Assembly: GCA_028823105.1 (NCBI GenBank)
Contig: JAPKCC010000016.1
Location: forward strand, 1-41,197
Reading direction: 5' to 3'
DNA length: 41,197 nucleotides
Origin: Phycisphaerales bacterium
Lineage (GTDB): Bacteria > Planctomycetota > Phycisphaerae > Phycisphaerales > SM1A02
The notes below the pieces were generated by a model that was not told the DNA's origin, did not search any database, and saw only the letters and a program-made list of their open reading frames with translations. The position numbers and the translations under genes are program-made. Shown here in pieces: positions 26,202 to 35,416 of the stretch. Within the stretch, counting starts at the first letter, position 1; each line of letters begins with the position of its first letter.

Positions 26202-27916
26202 TGGACGTCATGATAATCACCAAGAACGAGGAAGCCAACATCGGCATCTGCCTCGAAGCACTCCAGGGATGGACGCAGAAGATCTTTGTGGTCGACAGTG
26301 GTTCGACCGATCGAACTCGGGAGATCGTGGAGTCGTCTGGTGCGACGTTTGTTCACCATGACTGGGCGGGGTACGCGGCGCAGAAAAACTGGGCGCTGAA
26401 CAACCTTCCGTTCGAAGCCGACTGGACGCTGATCATCGATGCCGACGAAGTGGTGACGCCCGCACTTCGAAAAGAGATGGAGGCGGTCCTGGCAAAGGAC
26501 GTCGACGCGGTGTCCGAATCAGCGTTCTATCTGAATCGCCTGTTTTACTTCCTCAACCGCCCGATCCGGAACTGTGGGTATTTTCCGAGTTGGAACCTGA
26601 GGCTCTTCAAACGGGGGACCGCGCAGTACGAAGACCGAGCGGTCCATGAGCACATGGTCGTGGATGGCGAAGTGGCCTATCTCAAGGAACCGATGATCCA
26701 CGACGATCGTCGTGGGATGGAACACTCGATTGCGAAGCACAACAGCTACTCGACCCTTGAGGCGCAGGAGATCCTCCGCGGCCGTGATGAGGCGGACTCC
26801 CCGGCTTCGGGTCTGGAGTCGAGCCTCTTCGGCAATCCGCTGGAGCGGCGACGTTGGTTCAAACAGAAGATCTACCACGCTCTTCCGGCTCCGTGGATCT
26901 TTCGCTTCCTCTACATGTACGTCTGGCGACGCGGTTTTCTCGATGGGTCGACGGGGCTTCGGTTCAGTCTGTTCATCAGCGCCTACGAGTTTCTCATCTC
27001 GCTGAAGATTCGCGAACTTCGCCTTAACCGGGCACCGCGGCTACCGAAACCAATGGACCCCACAAGTCCTTGCAAGGACCTTCCGGTCACCGTTGTTGTG
27101 TCGGTGCTGAACGAGGAGAAGAACCTCTCCGCCTGCCTGAGTCGGCTCGGCCGGTTCGCAAAGGTTTTGGTGGTCGATTCGGGGAGTACCGACCAGACTT
27201 GCAGGATCGCCGCTGAATACGGGGCGGAGGTTGTCGACTACGGTTGGAACGGCCAAGTCCCCGAGAAGCGAAACTGGGTTCTGCAAAACCACAAGTTTGA
27301 TACTCCGTGGATCCTCTTCCTTGATGCGGACGAGTACGTCACGGAGGACTTCTGCGATGAATTGGCGACGCAACTTCCGGAGACCACCCACGACGGGATG
27401 TGGCTCTCGTATCGCAACTTTTTCATGGGCCGCCACCTTCGCCACGGACCTGCCTTCACGAAGTTGGCGTTGATTCGAACCGGTAGCGGCGAGCACGAGC
27501 GAATCGACGAGGAGCGATGGAGTCACCTCGGCATGGAGGTGCACGAGCATCCCGTGCGCCGGGGAAGTACCGGCAAGATCGCGGCGTCCATCGACCATGA
27601 AGACTTCAAGGGCCTCGAGTCCTACATCAACATGCACAACGAGCATTCGTCATGGGAAGCGAAGCGGTATGCCAAACTGGTCGAGGCCGGCCAGTCCGGC
27701 TTCACCCGACGAGAACGTCGCAAAAACGGCGCCATTCGTAAATGGTGGTTAGCTCCGGGCTATTTCCTCGTGAGCTACTTCTGTCGGTTCGGAATGCTCG
27801 ACGGCTTTCCGGGATTTGGTTTTGCGATGCTCAAGTGCATCTACTTCTTCCAGATCCGCCTGAAGATCATCGAGCTCGAGAGCACTGGGGATGAGATCTC
27901 CTCGGCTCGGAGTTGA
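26201..27916 (+). CDS. Two-domain GT2 family glycosyltransferase
   Basis: 571 residues from the ATG at 26201 (TGATG junction with the deacetylase). Two complete GT-A domains lie in tandem. Domain 1 (about 1-290) opens MIITKNEEANIGICLEAL, with VDSGSTDRT and IIDADE. Domain 2 (about 295-560) opens VVVSVLNEEKNLSACL, with VDSGSTDQT and FLDADE. Both resemble the WaaE/KdtX-type lipopolysaccharide core glucosyltransferases, and both keep the metal-binding DAD motif and the downstream HE (AVHEH, EVHEHP). Both halves may therefore be active, adding two sugars. A short C-terminal segment YFLVSYFCRFGMLDGFPGF may touch the membrane. It is the last gene of the operon; its stop abuts the stop of the acetyltransferase gene. 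Confidence 0.9.
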   Translation: MDVMIITKNEEANIGICLEALQGWTQKIFVVDSGSTDRTREIVESSGATFVHHDWAGYAAQKNWALNNLPFEADWTLIIDADEVVTPALRKEMEAVLAKDVDAVSESAFYLNRLFYFLNRPIRNCGYFPSWNLRLFKRGTAQYEDRAVHEHMVVDGEVAYLKEPMIHDDRRGMEHSIAKHNSYSTLEAQEILRGRDEADSPASGLESSLFGNPLERRRWFKQKIYHALPAPWIFRFLYMYVWRRGFLDGSTGLRFSLFISAYEFLISLKIRELRLNRAPRLPKPMDPTSPCKDLPVTVVVSVLNEEKNLSACLSRLGRFAKVLVVDSGSTDQTCRIAAEYGAEVVDYGWNGQVPEKRNWVLQNHKFDTPWILFLDADEYVTEDFCDELATQLPETTHDGMWLSYRNFFMGRHLRHGPAFTKLALIRTGSGEHERIDEERWSHLGMEVHEHPVRRGSTGKIAASIDHEDFKGLESYINMHNEHSSWEAKRYAKLVEAGQSGFTRRERRKNGAIRKWWLAPGYFLVSYFCRFGMLDGFPGFGFAMLKCIYFFQIRLKIIELESTGDEISSARS

Positions 27917-28525
27917 TCAATCATCAGAATCCGTCCCCGAGGGAGTTCGGTCGAATTTTCTCATGGCGATCTCTCTCCCGGGGTTGCCCACCGTCACCGT
28001 CCACGGCTTTGCGTCTCGAACCGCGACTGCGGCAGCACCGATCACCGCGCCTTCACCCACTGTGACGCCGGGCATGATGAACGCTCTGGCACCGATGAAC
28101 GCGTCCTCGCCGATGTCGATGGGACCCACGATGAGCGGCAGCGTAGAGACCGAGAGATCGTGGCTTCCACCGCAGAGGTAGGTGCCCTGGGCGATGGTGC
28201 ATCGCGATCGCAGAATGCACTCGCCGAGGTTGTAGACCTCGCTGTCGGGGCCGAGGCAGGCCCGGTGATGGAGTTCCAATTGCCAGGGAATGCGGATTCG
28301 GCACGTCGCGGCGACGTAAGGGCGTCCCTCAATTCGGCAACCGAAGAGACGAAGCACCAGCAGACGCCATTGATTGAGTGGGTTCGGCGTCCATCGGCAG
28401 GCCATCGTCCACACGATCTTGAAGACGATCACGCCGAGTCGCTCTCGGAACGACCAAGGGCTGGCATAGGCGCTGGCCTGATCATTTTGCTTTAGGTGCA
28501 GCCGATCCTTGGGGCGAGTACTCAC
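27917..28525 (-). CDS. WcaF-like O-acetyltransferase (left-handed beta-helix)
   Basis: 202 residues from a GTG whose bases overlap the preceding TGA on the minus strand (GTGA at 28525-28522). The N-terminus (SPWSFRERLGVIVFKIVW) and LNQWRLLVLRLFGCRI are typical of putative colanic-acid acetyltransferase WcaF. The rest is hexapeptide repeat, including IGEDAFIGARAFIMPGVTVG, with the catalytic His likely in GGSHDLS. It uses acetyl-CoA to O-acetylate a sugar of the glycan. It is translationally coupled to the glycosyltransferase before it. Confidence 0.9.
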   Translation of the reverse strand: MSTRPKDRLHLKQNDQASAYASPWSFRERLGVIVFKIVWTMACRWTPNPLNQWRLLVLRLFGCRIEGRPYVAATCRIRIPWQLELHHRACLGPDSEVYNLGECILRSRCTIAQGTYLCGGSHDLSVSTLPLIVGPIDIGEDAFIGARAFIMPGVTVGEGAVIGAAAVAVRDAKPWTVTVGNPGREIAMRKFDRTPSGTDSDD

Positions 28526-29688
28526 GGTCGGTGCCGTCCTTCCCGAAGTTCGTCGATGGACTCCTGAAAATCCGCAAGGTACGAGTCTGCGATCTTCTCG
28601 ATTCCGTATCGGCTGGCGGCGGTGATCGCCTCCGCGGAAAGTCGTTGACGCAGTTCAGGATCGTCGGAAAGCCGTTCCAACGCCTCGGTGAGAGAGTCAA
28701 TCTCCCCGTCGCCCCGGGTGAAGACGAGGCCGGTTCGATCATTTTGGATGTAGGCCGAATACTGGGGAAGATCCGCGACCACGGGAGGTAGGCCGCAGGC
28801 CATGGCCTCCAAGGGGGCCACCGGGGAGGCCTCGCCTTTCGCCGCGATCGATGGATAACAGTAGAGGTCGGCACTTCGGAGCTCGTCGGCCAACGCAGTG
28901 GGATCCGCGACCCCACCGGGAAGTTCCAAGGGAGCGTCGCCAGCAAGGTCCTTGAGCCGTCGAACGTAGTCTGGCCCACCGCCTCCATCGCCCTTTGCAG
29001 AGGGGCCGACCAGACGGAGTTCAAAGTTCCGTCCGCGGCTGAGAAGGCGTTGCCAGGCTTCAACGAGCAGATGCAGCCCCTTTTCGGGGTGAATGCGGCC
29101 TGTATAGAGGATGCGAATCGGGCGATCAGAGGGCGTTTCAGCTCGGGTCTCAATCGGGTGGAAGACCTCTAGATCCACAGGATTGCCGATCAGGGAGATC
29201 CGGTCGGCGAACGCCGGACGTTCCCCGGAGATGCCGTCGACGATGGCCTGTGAAACGGTCGAAATCCGATCGACGCCTCCGTAGAGGAACATCTGCCCCT
29301 TCGGAAATCGCTGCACATGCATGTTCAGGACCCCCACTCCAGCGCTGGCGCGGCGTTTTTTGGATCGGAGAATCCAGGGGAGCCAGAAGCAGTTGGTGAC
29401 CGTCACGTCTGCCCGGGGGAGGTGCCTTCGTGCGGATCTGGACCAACCGAAGTCCCGGATGATGTCCATCTTGACGTTCGATCCGCGGTCGAGAAGCGGG
29501 AGACGCAAAAATCGGATCCCATCGATCGAGTCGCCCCGAGGCAGATCGGGGTGATCGGGGCCGATGACCGTGGTGGGGTGTCCACGGCCGGCGAAGGTCG
29601 CGGCCAGACGCCACCACACCTTCTCGATCGCGCCACTGGGCGCGGGCGGCGGCGGCTTGAATGGGCCCAACACGATATTGATGTGCAT
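28522..29688 (-). CDS. GT4 family glycosyltransferase
   Basis: 388 residues from the ATG at 29686-29688, which is preceded by GGAGG nine bases upstream; an upstream extension of 114 residues would run against the cysS start. The N-domain begins MHINIVLGPFKPPPPAPSGA, with the Gly/Pro loop and an IEKVWWRLA helix; the donor domain has ILYTGRIHPEKGLHLLVEA and later CYPSIAAKGEASPVAPLEAMA, the E-x7-E motif of GT4. It is a retaining transferase in glycan assembly with unknown sugars. It is first in a two-gene minus-strand operon with the WcaF-like gene and divergent from cysS. Confidence 0.9.
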   Translation of the reverse strand: MHINIVLGPFKPPPPAPSGAIEKVWWRLAATFAGRGHPTTVIGPDHPDLPRGDSIDGIRFLRLPLLDRGSNVKMDIIRDFGWSRSARRHLPRADVTVTNCFWLPWILRSKKRRASAGVGVLNMHVQRFPKGQMFLYGGVDRISTVSQAIVDGISGERPAFADRISLIGNPVDLEVFHPIETRAETPSDRPIRILYTGRIHPEKGLHLLVEAWQRLLSRGRNFELRLVGPSAKGDGGGGPDYVRRLKDLAGDAPLELPGGVADPTALADELRSADLYCYPSIAAKGEASPVAPLEAMACGLPPVVADLPQYSAYIQNDRTGLVFTRGDGEIDSLTEALERLSDDPELRQRLSAEAITAASRYGIEKIADSYLADFQESIDELREGRHRP

Positions 29689-29808
29689 CGAGCGAATGCC
29701 TCCGGATCCGGAACTGGATCGCGAGGTCGTAGGATACGCTTCGGGACCCGCGGCCGTCGTTCCGGTCGTGACCCTTCCCCGACTCCTCGAACTGAACCGG
29801 AACGGTTG

Positions 29809-31365
29809 ATGCCCCTTCGACTCCACGACACTCTCGAGCGACGCGTGATCGACTTCACTCCCCTCGATCCGTCCGGCCCTGTGACGTTCTATACCTGCGG
29901 CCCAACGGTCTACGACTATGCACACATCGGCAACTTCCGGTCTTTCCTGAATGCCGATGTGCTCCGAAAGACCCTTGAATTCCTCGGTCACGACGTGCGG
30001 CACGTGATGAACATCACCGATGTGGGTCACATGACCGATGACACGGTCGCGGATGGCGGAGGCGAGGACAAGATGGCGGTCGCGGGCAAGCGACTCCAGG
30101 AGGCGAAGAAATCGGGATCCCTTCCCGATGGCGTCGAGCTTGATCCCAACGACCCGACCGCGATTGCCGACTTCTACGCCGCGGCGTTCGTGGAGGATGC
30201 ACGGATTCTCGGGCTCGGTGTCGTCGAGGATGCGGATGCCGATCCCGCCCTGATGCCGCGACCGTCACGGTGGGTGCCGCAGATGATCGCGTTGATCGAG
30301 CGTCTCATCGAGCGGGATAACGCCTACGTCGGCGGCGATGGCGCGGTGTATTTCTCGGTGCAGAGTTTCCCCGACTACGGTCGACTGAGCGGGAACACGA
30401 TCGATGCGCTTCGAGAAGGAGAAGGCGGCCGGATCAGTGCAAACAATCAGGCGGCGAAGCGACACCCCGCCGACTTCCTGCTTTGGAAGCCGGATCCGTC
30501 GCACCTCATGCGATGGGTCAGCCCTTGGGGAGAGGGATATCCGGGATGGCATCTCGAGTGCAGCGCTATGGCCCTCGGGCTTCTGGCACCGGAAAGCGGG
30601 GAATTCGCCGGGCAAATCGATCTTCACTCCGGCGGCGAGGACAACATTTTCCCGCACCACGAATGCGAGATCGCGCAGAGTTGCGCCGTCACGGGCAGTC
30701 CACGGTTTGCGCGGAACTGGTTCCACACGCGGCACCTCGTGGTCGAGGGCGAGAAGATGTCCAAGTCGAAGGGGAACTTTTTTACGGTGAGGGACATTCT
30801 TTCGAAGGGCGCGACGCCCGCGGCGCTCCGGCTCGAACTGGTTCGAACGCACTACCGGCAGAATGCGAATTTCACGTTCCAGGGCCTTCGAGACTGTGGT
30901 CGCATGGTCGATCGTTGGTGCCGACTGGAAGCTCAGCTCGAATCCGGACGGGTGGTCGCCGGCGACGGCGCCGGACCGCTGGAATCCGCCTTGCCGGGAT
31001 TCACCAACGCCATCAGTGACGACCTCAATCTTGCCCGCGCCATCGGAGTACTCAATGAGGCGGTCAATGCAAGTCGCATCGAAGCCGATGCCGCCGTCGG
31101 CGATTCGAGCCGCGCGACCTCGGAACTCGCGGCGCTGCGGCGGATGAACGAGGTGCTGGGAGTACTCGAGCGGAACGACACGTTCGCCGCCGCCGGTGAT
31201 GACGACTTGGCCGGGCAGGTAGAGGCCCGCATCGCCGCGCGGGCGGAAGCCAAGGCCGGCAAGGACTGGCCCACCGCGGATGCGATTCGAGACGAATTGA
31301 CCGCCCTTGGAGTCGCGATCAAGGATGGGCCTGAAGGCACCACCTGGTCGCGAATCGTCGAGTGA
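29809..31365 (+). CDS. cysS: Cysteinyl-tRNA synthetase
   Basis: 518 residues from the ATG at 29809, in front of MPLRLHDTLERRVIDF. The class I motifs are intact: YDYAHIGN (HIGN at 39-42) and EKMSKSKGN (KMSKS at 316-320). The zinc ligands of the family are present: Cys30, Cys251 (GWHLECSAMA), His283 and Glu287 (FPHHECE). The E. coli enzyme has 461 residues; much of the extra length is an Ala/Asp/Lys-rich insert around residues 78-125 after the MNITDVGHMTDD strand. The enzyme charges tRNA-Cys. Its stop overlaps the GTG of coaE (GTGA). Confidence 0.97.
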   Translation: MPLRLHDTLERRVIDFTPLDPSGPVTFYTCGPTVYDYAHIGNFRSFLNADVLRKTLEFLGHDVRHVMNITDVGHMTDDTVADGGGEDKMAVAGKRLQEAKKSGSLPDGVELDPNDPTAIADFYAAAFVEDARILGLGVVEDADADPALMPRPSRWVPQMIALIERLIERDNAYVGGDGAVYFSVQSFPDYGRLSGNTIDALREGEGGRISANNQAAKRHPADFLLWKPDPSHLMRWVSPWGEGYPGWHLECSAMALGLLAPESGEFAGQIDLHSGGEDNIFPHHECEIAQSCAVTGSPRFARNWFHTRHLVVEGEKMSKSKGNFFTVRDILSKGATPAALRLELVRTHYRQNANFTFQGLRDCGRMVDRWCRLEAQLESGRVVAGDGAGPLESALPGFTNAISDDLNLARAIGVLNEAVNASRIEADAAVGDSSRATSELAALRRMNEVLGVLERNDTFAAAGDDDLAGQVEARIAARAEAKAGKDWPTADAIRDELTALGVAIKDGPEGTTWSRIVE

Positions 31366-31985
31366 ATACCACCCCGACCGAGATCCAAGGTCGACCTCCG
31401 GTCATCGGATTGACCGGCGGGATCGGCGCCGGAAAGAGCGCCGTGGCAACGATCTTCGCGGAACTTGGTTGTGTGGTGAGCGACTCCGACCAGGATTCAA
31501 GAGTCATCCTCGCGGAGCCGGAAGTGCTGGAGACGATTCGCGGGTGGTGGGGTCCCGGGGTGATCACCAGTGATGGAAAGCCTGATCGTTCCGCGATTGC
31601 GGAACACATCTTTCGGAATTCGGAAGATCGTGCCCGACTTGAGCGTCTGATTCATCCGAGAGTTCATATGGCGCGGGAGCACGCGTTCTCCGCCGCGCCT
31701 CCCTTGACTCGGGCCTTGGTCATCGACGCGCCGCTGCTCTTCGAGGCCGGGATCGACGCGTCATGCGACGCCGTCATTTTCGTCGACACACCGGCAGAAG
31801 TCAGACTCGAACGCGTTCGTTCGAATCGTGGTTGGGACGAGTTTGAATGGTCTCGCCGCGAGTCGGCCCAGATGCCCCTCGCGGAGAAACGGTCGCGAGC
31901 CACGGTGGTGATCGACAATTCCGTGGGAATTGACCGTCTTCGGCCCAAGGTCGAAGCGGTCTTAAACGCCCTTGCTCCACGTTGA
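31362..31985 (+). CDS. coaE: Dephospho-CoA kinase
   Basis: 207 residues from a GTG overlapping the cysS stop. P-loop GLTGGIGAGKS at about 16-26, the CoaE helix ELGCVVSDSDQDSRVIL (usually D.D), HPRVHMARE and VIDAPLLFEAGID, which is the strongly conserved P-LLFE segment of the family. The protein catalyses ATP-dependent 3' phosphorylation of dephospho-CoA, the last step of coenzyme A synthesis. No terminator is obvious after the stop; a repeat-rich gap leads to rho. Confidence 0.95.
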   Translation: MNTTPTEIQGRPPVIGLTGGIGAGKSAVATIFAELGCVVSDSDQDSRVILAEPEVLETIRGWWGPGVITSDGKPDRSAIAEHIFRNSEDRARLERLIHPRVHMAREHAFSAAPPLTRALVIDAPLLFEAGIDASCDAVIFVDTPAEVRLERVRSNRGWDEFEWSRRESAQMPLAEKRSRATVVIDNSVGIDRLRPKVEAVLNALAPR

Positions 31986-32020
31986 GGGACCTTTGGTCGG
32001 ATTGCCAGCATCGCTAGACG

Positions 32021-32070
32021 TGATCATGCGTGATCATGCGTGATCATGCGTGATCAAGTCTGATCATCGG
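32021..32070. repeat. Five TGATCA palindromes at exact 10-bp spacing
   Basis: Units begin at 32021, 32031, 32041, 32051 and 32061. The first three are TGATCATGCG, the fourth TGATCAAGTC and the fifth TGATCATCGG. One GATC sits on each helical turn, on the same face. Confidence 0.97.
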
Positions 32071-32153
32071 ATCGCGGGGGTGTCCTGAGCTGATTCTGAT
32101 GCCGGATCGATCCAAAAAACCGGCTCTATCGTGATGAACCCTCCGGAAGAGGC

Positions 32154-32182
32154 TTGACCAGAGCCGAAAGTCGGTCCATCAT
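32154..32182 (+). promoter_or_regulatory. Possible rho promoter
   Basis: TTGACC (32154-32159), 17-base spacer, CATCAT (32177-32182). The -35 matches five of six positions and the -10 four of six. Confidence 0.35.
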
Positions 32183-32338
32183 GCACTTGCACGGGAACGC
32201 CCTGTCGCTTCCCCCCCTCACAACGTGTCGCCTGTCGAGCCGTGCTCGAAGATCCAACGGGTCATCCAGCGGATCCCCACGGCACCCCGGTCTCATCATC
32301 GACCGTCGCAGGCCACCCTCCATCAGGTTGTTCCAACC

Positions 32339-33787
32339 ATGACAAGCAAGTCCCGTCGTCGTCGCCGTAAACCCGGCGGTAGTTCCTCCTCTCACGGTGG
32401 CAATGCCGCCGCCTCGATCACGTTGGCACCAGGTTCGGTCCCGAGTGACGAGCAACTCGAGCTGGAGGCTGCCGAACTGGAGGAAGAACTGCAGGAGAGA
32501 TACAACCTCGCGAAGAAGAGCGATCTTGATCTCGCGAAACTCCAGAAGCTGAGCAATCCCGAGCTTCTGAAAATCGCGAAGAAGGAAAAAATCGAGGACG
32601 CCGGGACCCTGCCCAAGCAGAAGCTGGTGTTCGAGATCCTTCGGAAGCGAGCTGAGAAAGCTGGCCTGATGATGGCCGAGGGCACGCTCGAAGTGATGCC
32701 GGAGGGCTTCGGATTCCTTCGCAGCGCTGAGTACAGCTACCTCCCCTGTGCCGACGACGTCTACGTCAGCCCGAGTCAGATTCGGCGCTTCGGTCTTCGC
32801 CGTGGCATGGTCGTGAAGGGCCTGATCAGACCGCCGAAGGAAGCCGAGACCTACTTCGCGATGCTCCGAGTCGAGGAAGTCAACGGACGGGACCCCAAGG
32901 TTCTTCATGACCTTCCGATCTTTGAGAATCTGACACCGCTTCATCCGGACCGGCGAATCAAGCTGGAATTGCCCGATGAACCGACTCGGCTTGAGCCCCG
33001 GATCATCGACATGGTCACTCCGCTCGGCTTCGGGCAGCGGGCGCTGATCGTCGCACCGCCTCGGACCGGCAAGACGGTGATTCTCCAACAGGTCACCAAC
33101 GCCATTGCTCAGAATCACCCGGAAGCGAAGGTGATCGTGATGCTGATCGACGAACGTCCCGAAGAAGTCACTGACTTCAAGCGAAATACGCCCGACACCG
33201 TTGAGGTGGTCGCGAGTACGTTTGACGAAGAGGCCACCCGGCACATCGCCGTCGCCGAGATCGTCATGGAAAAGGCGCGACGCATGGTTGAATTCGGCGA
33301 CCACGTCGTGATTCTGCTCGACTCGATTACGCGGCTCGCACGTGGCTACAACAATGGCATGTCAGGATCTGGAAAAATCGGTTCCGGCGGCGTCGACAAC
33401 GCCGCACTCATCAAACCCAAGAAGTTCTTCGGTTCGGCTCGAAACATCGAAGACGGCGGATCACTGACAATCGTCGCGACGGCGCTGGTCGATACCGGAA
33501 GTCGGGCCGATGACGTGATCTTCGAGGAGTTCAAGGGAACGGGTAACGCGGAGCTTCATCTGGACCGGAAACTCGTCGAGAAGCGGGTTTATCCTGCGAT
33601 CGACATCGCGGCGAGCGGAACCCGACGGGAAGAGTTGCTGCTCGATCCAAAGGAACTCGAACTCATTACGCGGCTTCGCAAGGTCGTCTCGGACATGAAC
33701 GTCGTCGAGGCGATGGAACTGCTGCGGTCGAGACTCATCAAGACCAAGAGCAATGGCGAGTTCCTGATGACCATGAGCATGGGCTGA
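32339..33787 (+). CDS. rho: Transcription termination factor Rho
   Basis: 482 residues from the ATG at 32339. The E. coli protein has 419; the difference is a basic, then acidic, N-terminal extension ([10 protein letters not shown], later [17 protein letters not shown]). The Rho_N helices follow ([18 protein letters not shown]), then the cold-shock-like RNA-binding domain ([20 protein letters not shown]), then the RecA-type ATPase. Walker A is APPRTGKT (239-246), Walker [13 protein letters not shown], and the C-terminal part has [19 protein letters not shown]. As a hexameric helicase it releases RNA polymerase at factor-dependent terminators. A 7-bp hairpin (CCGATCG/CGATCGG, 33823-33839) follows the stop without a T-tract. 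Confidence 0.97.
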   Translation: MTSKSRRRRRKPGGSSSSHGGNAAASITLAPGSVPSDEQLELEAAELEEELQERYNLAKKSDLDLAKLQKLSNPELLKIAKKEKIEDAGTLPKQKLVFEILRKRAEKAGLMMAEGTLEVMPEGFGFLRSAEYSYLPCADDVYVSPSQIRRFGLRRGMVVKGLIRPPKEAETYFAMLRVEEVNGRDPKVLHDLPIFENLTPLHPDRRIKLELPDEPTRLEPRIIDMVTPLGFGQRALIVAPPRTGKTVILQQVTNAIAQNHPEAKVIVMLIDERPEEVTDFKRNTPDTVEVVASTFDEEATRHIAVAEIVMEKARRMVEFGDHVVILLDSITRLARGYNNGMSGSGKIGSGGVDNAALIKPKKFFGSARNIEDGGSLTIVATALVDTGSRADDVIFEEFKGTGNAELHLDRKLVEKRVYPAIDIAASGTRREELLLDPKELELITRLRKVVSDMNVVEAMELLRSRLIKTKSNGEFLMTMSMG

Positions 33788-34073
33788 ACGGCCCGGAAGC
33801 CAACGGAGGCGGCCTGATCCGCCCGATCGTTCCGATCGGTCATGAGAGGAAAAGCGGTTTGCCGTGGCCGACCGGGACGAGAAGAACCTCCCGGAACCCC
33901 GGAACCGGGCCGGGTGGTCTGCGGATGACTGCAGGTCCTTCTCGGCGACCGGAATTCCGGACGTCGATCACTTTGGGGCCCTGTGGGATTGATGAGAGCG
34001 TCGGACTCGGATTCACGGCCTCTCTACGGCACAATGAACGACGTCGAGCGGTTCTGACGGGTATCGTCGATTG

Positions 34074-35057
34074 ATGAGACGACCCACCGACCCAGGCGAG
34101 AATTCGGAGATTCGCGTGCGAGTAATCAAGAATCATCAGAATCATCAGAATCATCGCGGTTTGACCCTCGTTGAGATTCTGACCGTGATCGGGATCATCG
34201 TCGTCCTGTTGGCGATTCTTCTTCCGGGCTTAGGCACGGTGAATCGAACGGCTCAGCAGGTGACCAGCGAGAACAACCTGCGTCAGATCTTCATGTTGAC
34301 GACGAACTACTCGACGGACAATCGCGAGTTCATCGTGCCGTCCAGTTTCGACTACCGGAACGCGAGCTACGCCGGGAAAATCCGCAGGGACAGTCCGGCG
34401 GGCGTCGCCCCGTTGATCGGGCCGAGTAACGGTGGAAACTTCCCTCTAGGAAGTTTCGAGAACGTCGGATCCTGGGCGGACATCCTCTGGACCTACACCG
34501 ATTTGAGCGCCAACGGCATTCTCATCCCGTTTGAGGCCGGTACGAATCCGGATGGATACAACTATCGCTACGACGCTCCGGACCGGGTCGTCTTCCAGTC
34601 GGACCGTAGTTTTAAGAATATCCTTCGAAGCACGGTCCCGATGACGAAGACCGCCAATGGTACGGAAGCAACCCCCTTCGGCGATGGTGCGAGAGCATCG
34701 GAAGTCGGCCAGCCGGGGTACTTCGCGGCTAACGACTGGTTCAGGATCAGTGGTCCCGACTCGCAGTGGTATTCGAGACCGCAGATCCGATTCCCCGCCA
34801 AGTCCGTGTACATGGTCGATTCCCTTGCCGGCGAGACGATCAACCCAACCACCGAAGGCTGGGGAGATCTGGGAGCGGGGTACCAAACCCAAGTCGACTT
34901 CCGATACATCGGTGATACAGCCCTCTTTCTCACGCTCGACGGTGCGCTCAAATCAGAGACCGCATTCGTCGACCTCGACGAGATCGAAGATCGCGGGTAT
35001 CTGATCCACGGGCTCGATGCGCGGCCGGTGGACGGACACGACCACCCGGATCCCTGA
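34074..35057 (+). CDS. Prepilin-like protein with N-terminal methylation motif
   Basis: 327 residues from the ATG at 34074 (the TTG just before it is less likely). A 29-residue leader ends in HRG, followed by LTLVEILTVIGIIVVLLAIL. That is the type IV prepilin/pseudopilin signal with Gly29 at -1 and Glu34 at +5, but Leu rather than Phe at +1. The hydrophobic helix continues with LPGLGTVNRTAQQVTSENNLRQI as in planctomycete H-x9-DG pseudopilins. The globular part is rich in Asn, Gly, Ser and Tyr and ends His/Asp-rich (GHDHPDP). Such proteins are numerous in this phylum and their roles are mostly unknown. The 286-base gap upstream holds only short GC-rich hairpins. The leader contains a 9-bp repeat. 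Confidence 0.85.
   Translation: MRRPTDPGENSEIRVRVIKNHQNHQNHRGLTLVEILTVIGIIVVLLAILLPGLGTVNRTAQQVTSENNLRQIFMLTTNYSTDNREFIVPSSFDYRNASYAGKIRRDSPAGVAPLIGPSNGGNFPLGSFENVGSWADILWTYTDLSANGILIPFEAGTNPDGYNYRYDAPDRVVFQSDRSFKNILRSTVPMTKTANGTEATPFGDGARASEVGQPGYFAANDWFRISGPDSQWYSRPQIRFPAKSVYMVDSLAGETINPTTEGWGDLGAGYQTQVDFRYIGDTALFLTLDGALKSETAFVDLDEIEDRGYLIHGLDARPVDGHDHPDP
34131..34157 (+). repeat. Three 9-bp tandem repeats in the prepilin leader
   Basis: AATCATCAG, AATCATCAG and AATCATCGC lie in frame and encode NHQ, NHQ, NHR just before the prepilin cleavage site. Confidence 0.85.
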
Positions 35058-35378
35058 TTCTTGATTTCGGTTTCCTGATGGTGGTGCCGCAGTGTTGTGA
35101 ACCTGGGCTCGGCCATTCTTGACGGGGGTTGACGATGGCATCTTCTGGATGTTTCGTGGAGAAGCAGCCCCACTCGATGACTTTCGCATTCGCGACGACG
35201 TCGAGGTCTGATCAGGTCCTTGGCAACCCACGCACGAATCCGAACGGAAATTCCGCTTGAAGTGCCATTTTTGGGCCATGAAGGCTGATTTATTCGGACG
35301 TGATATCGTACCGGCGATCGGAGGCATGGCTTCGTGGTCAGGGCCCCACGTTCAAGGTTGGATGGCGTCTGCAAAGTC

Positions 35379-35406
35379 TTGCCTTCCCGCCGGTATCCGC
35401 TACACT
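35379..35406 (+). promoter_or_regulatory. Sigma70-type promoter before the tRNA-Thr/tuf cluster
   Basis: TTGCCT (35379-35384), 16-base spacer, TACACT (35401-35406). It is a good match in both hexamers and the best promoter candidate before tRNA-Thr. Confidence 0.5.
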
Positions 35407-35416
35407 CTGCGATCAG

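Larger units (their letters stand above)
31986..32338. other. Leader region of rho
   Basis: 353 bases without a credible gene. They contain the 10-bp phased TGATCA array and a possible promoter at 32154-32182, leaving a leader of about 150 bases before rho. rho genes are often autoregulated through such leaders. Confidence 0.6.

Noticed and set aside
29735-29740. TACGCT followed by TCG before cysS, also at 9985 before parB, as a shared -10
   Set aside because: The similarity is real but no matching -35 is found at 16-18 bases for either.
33859-34074. 71-codon frame ending in TGATG at the prepilin start
   Set aside because: The junction looks like coupling, but the translation is Arg/Gly/Pro-rich with no pattern and no good ribosome-binding site.
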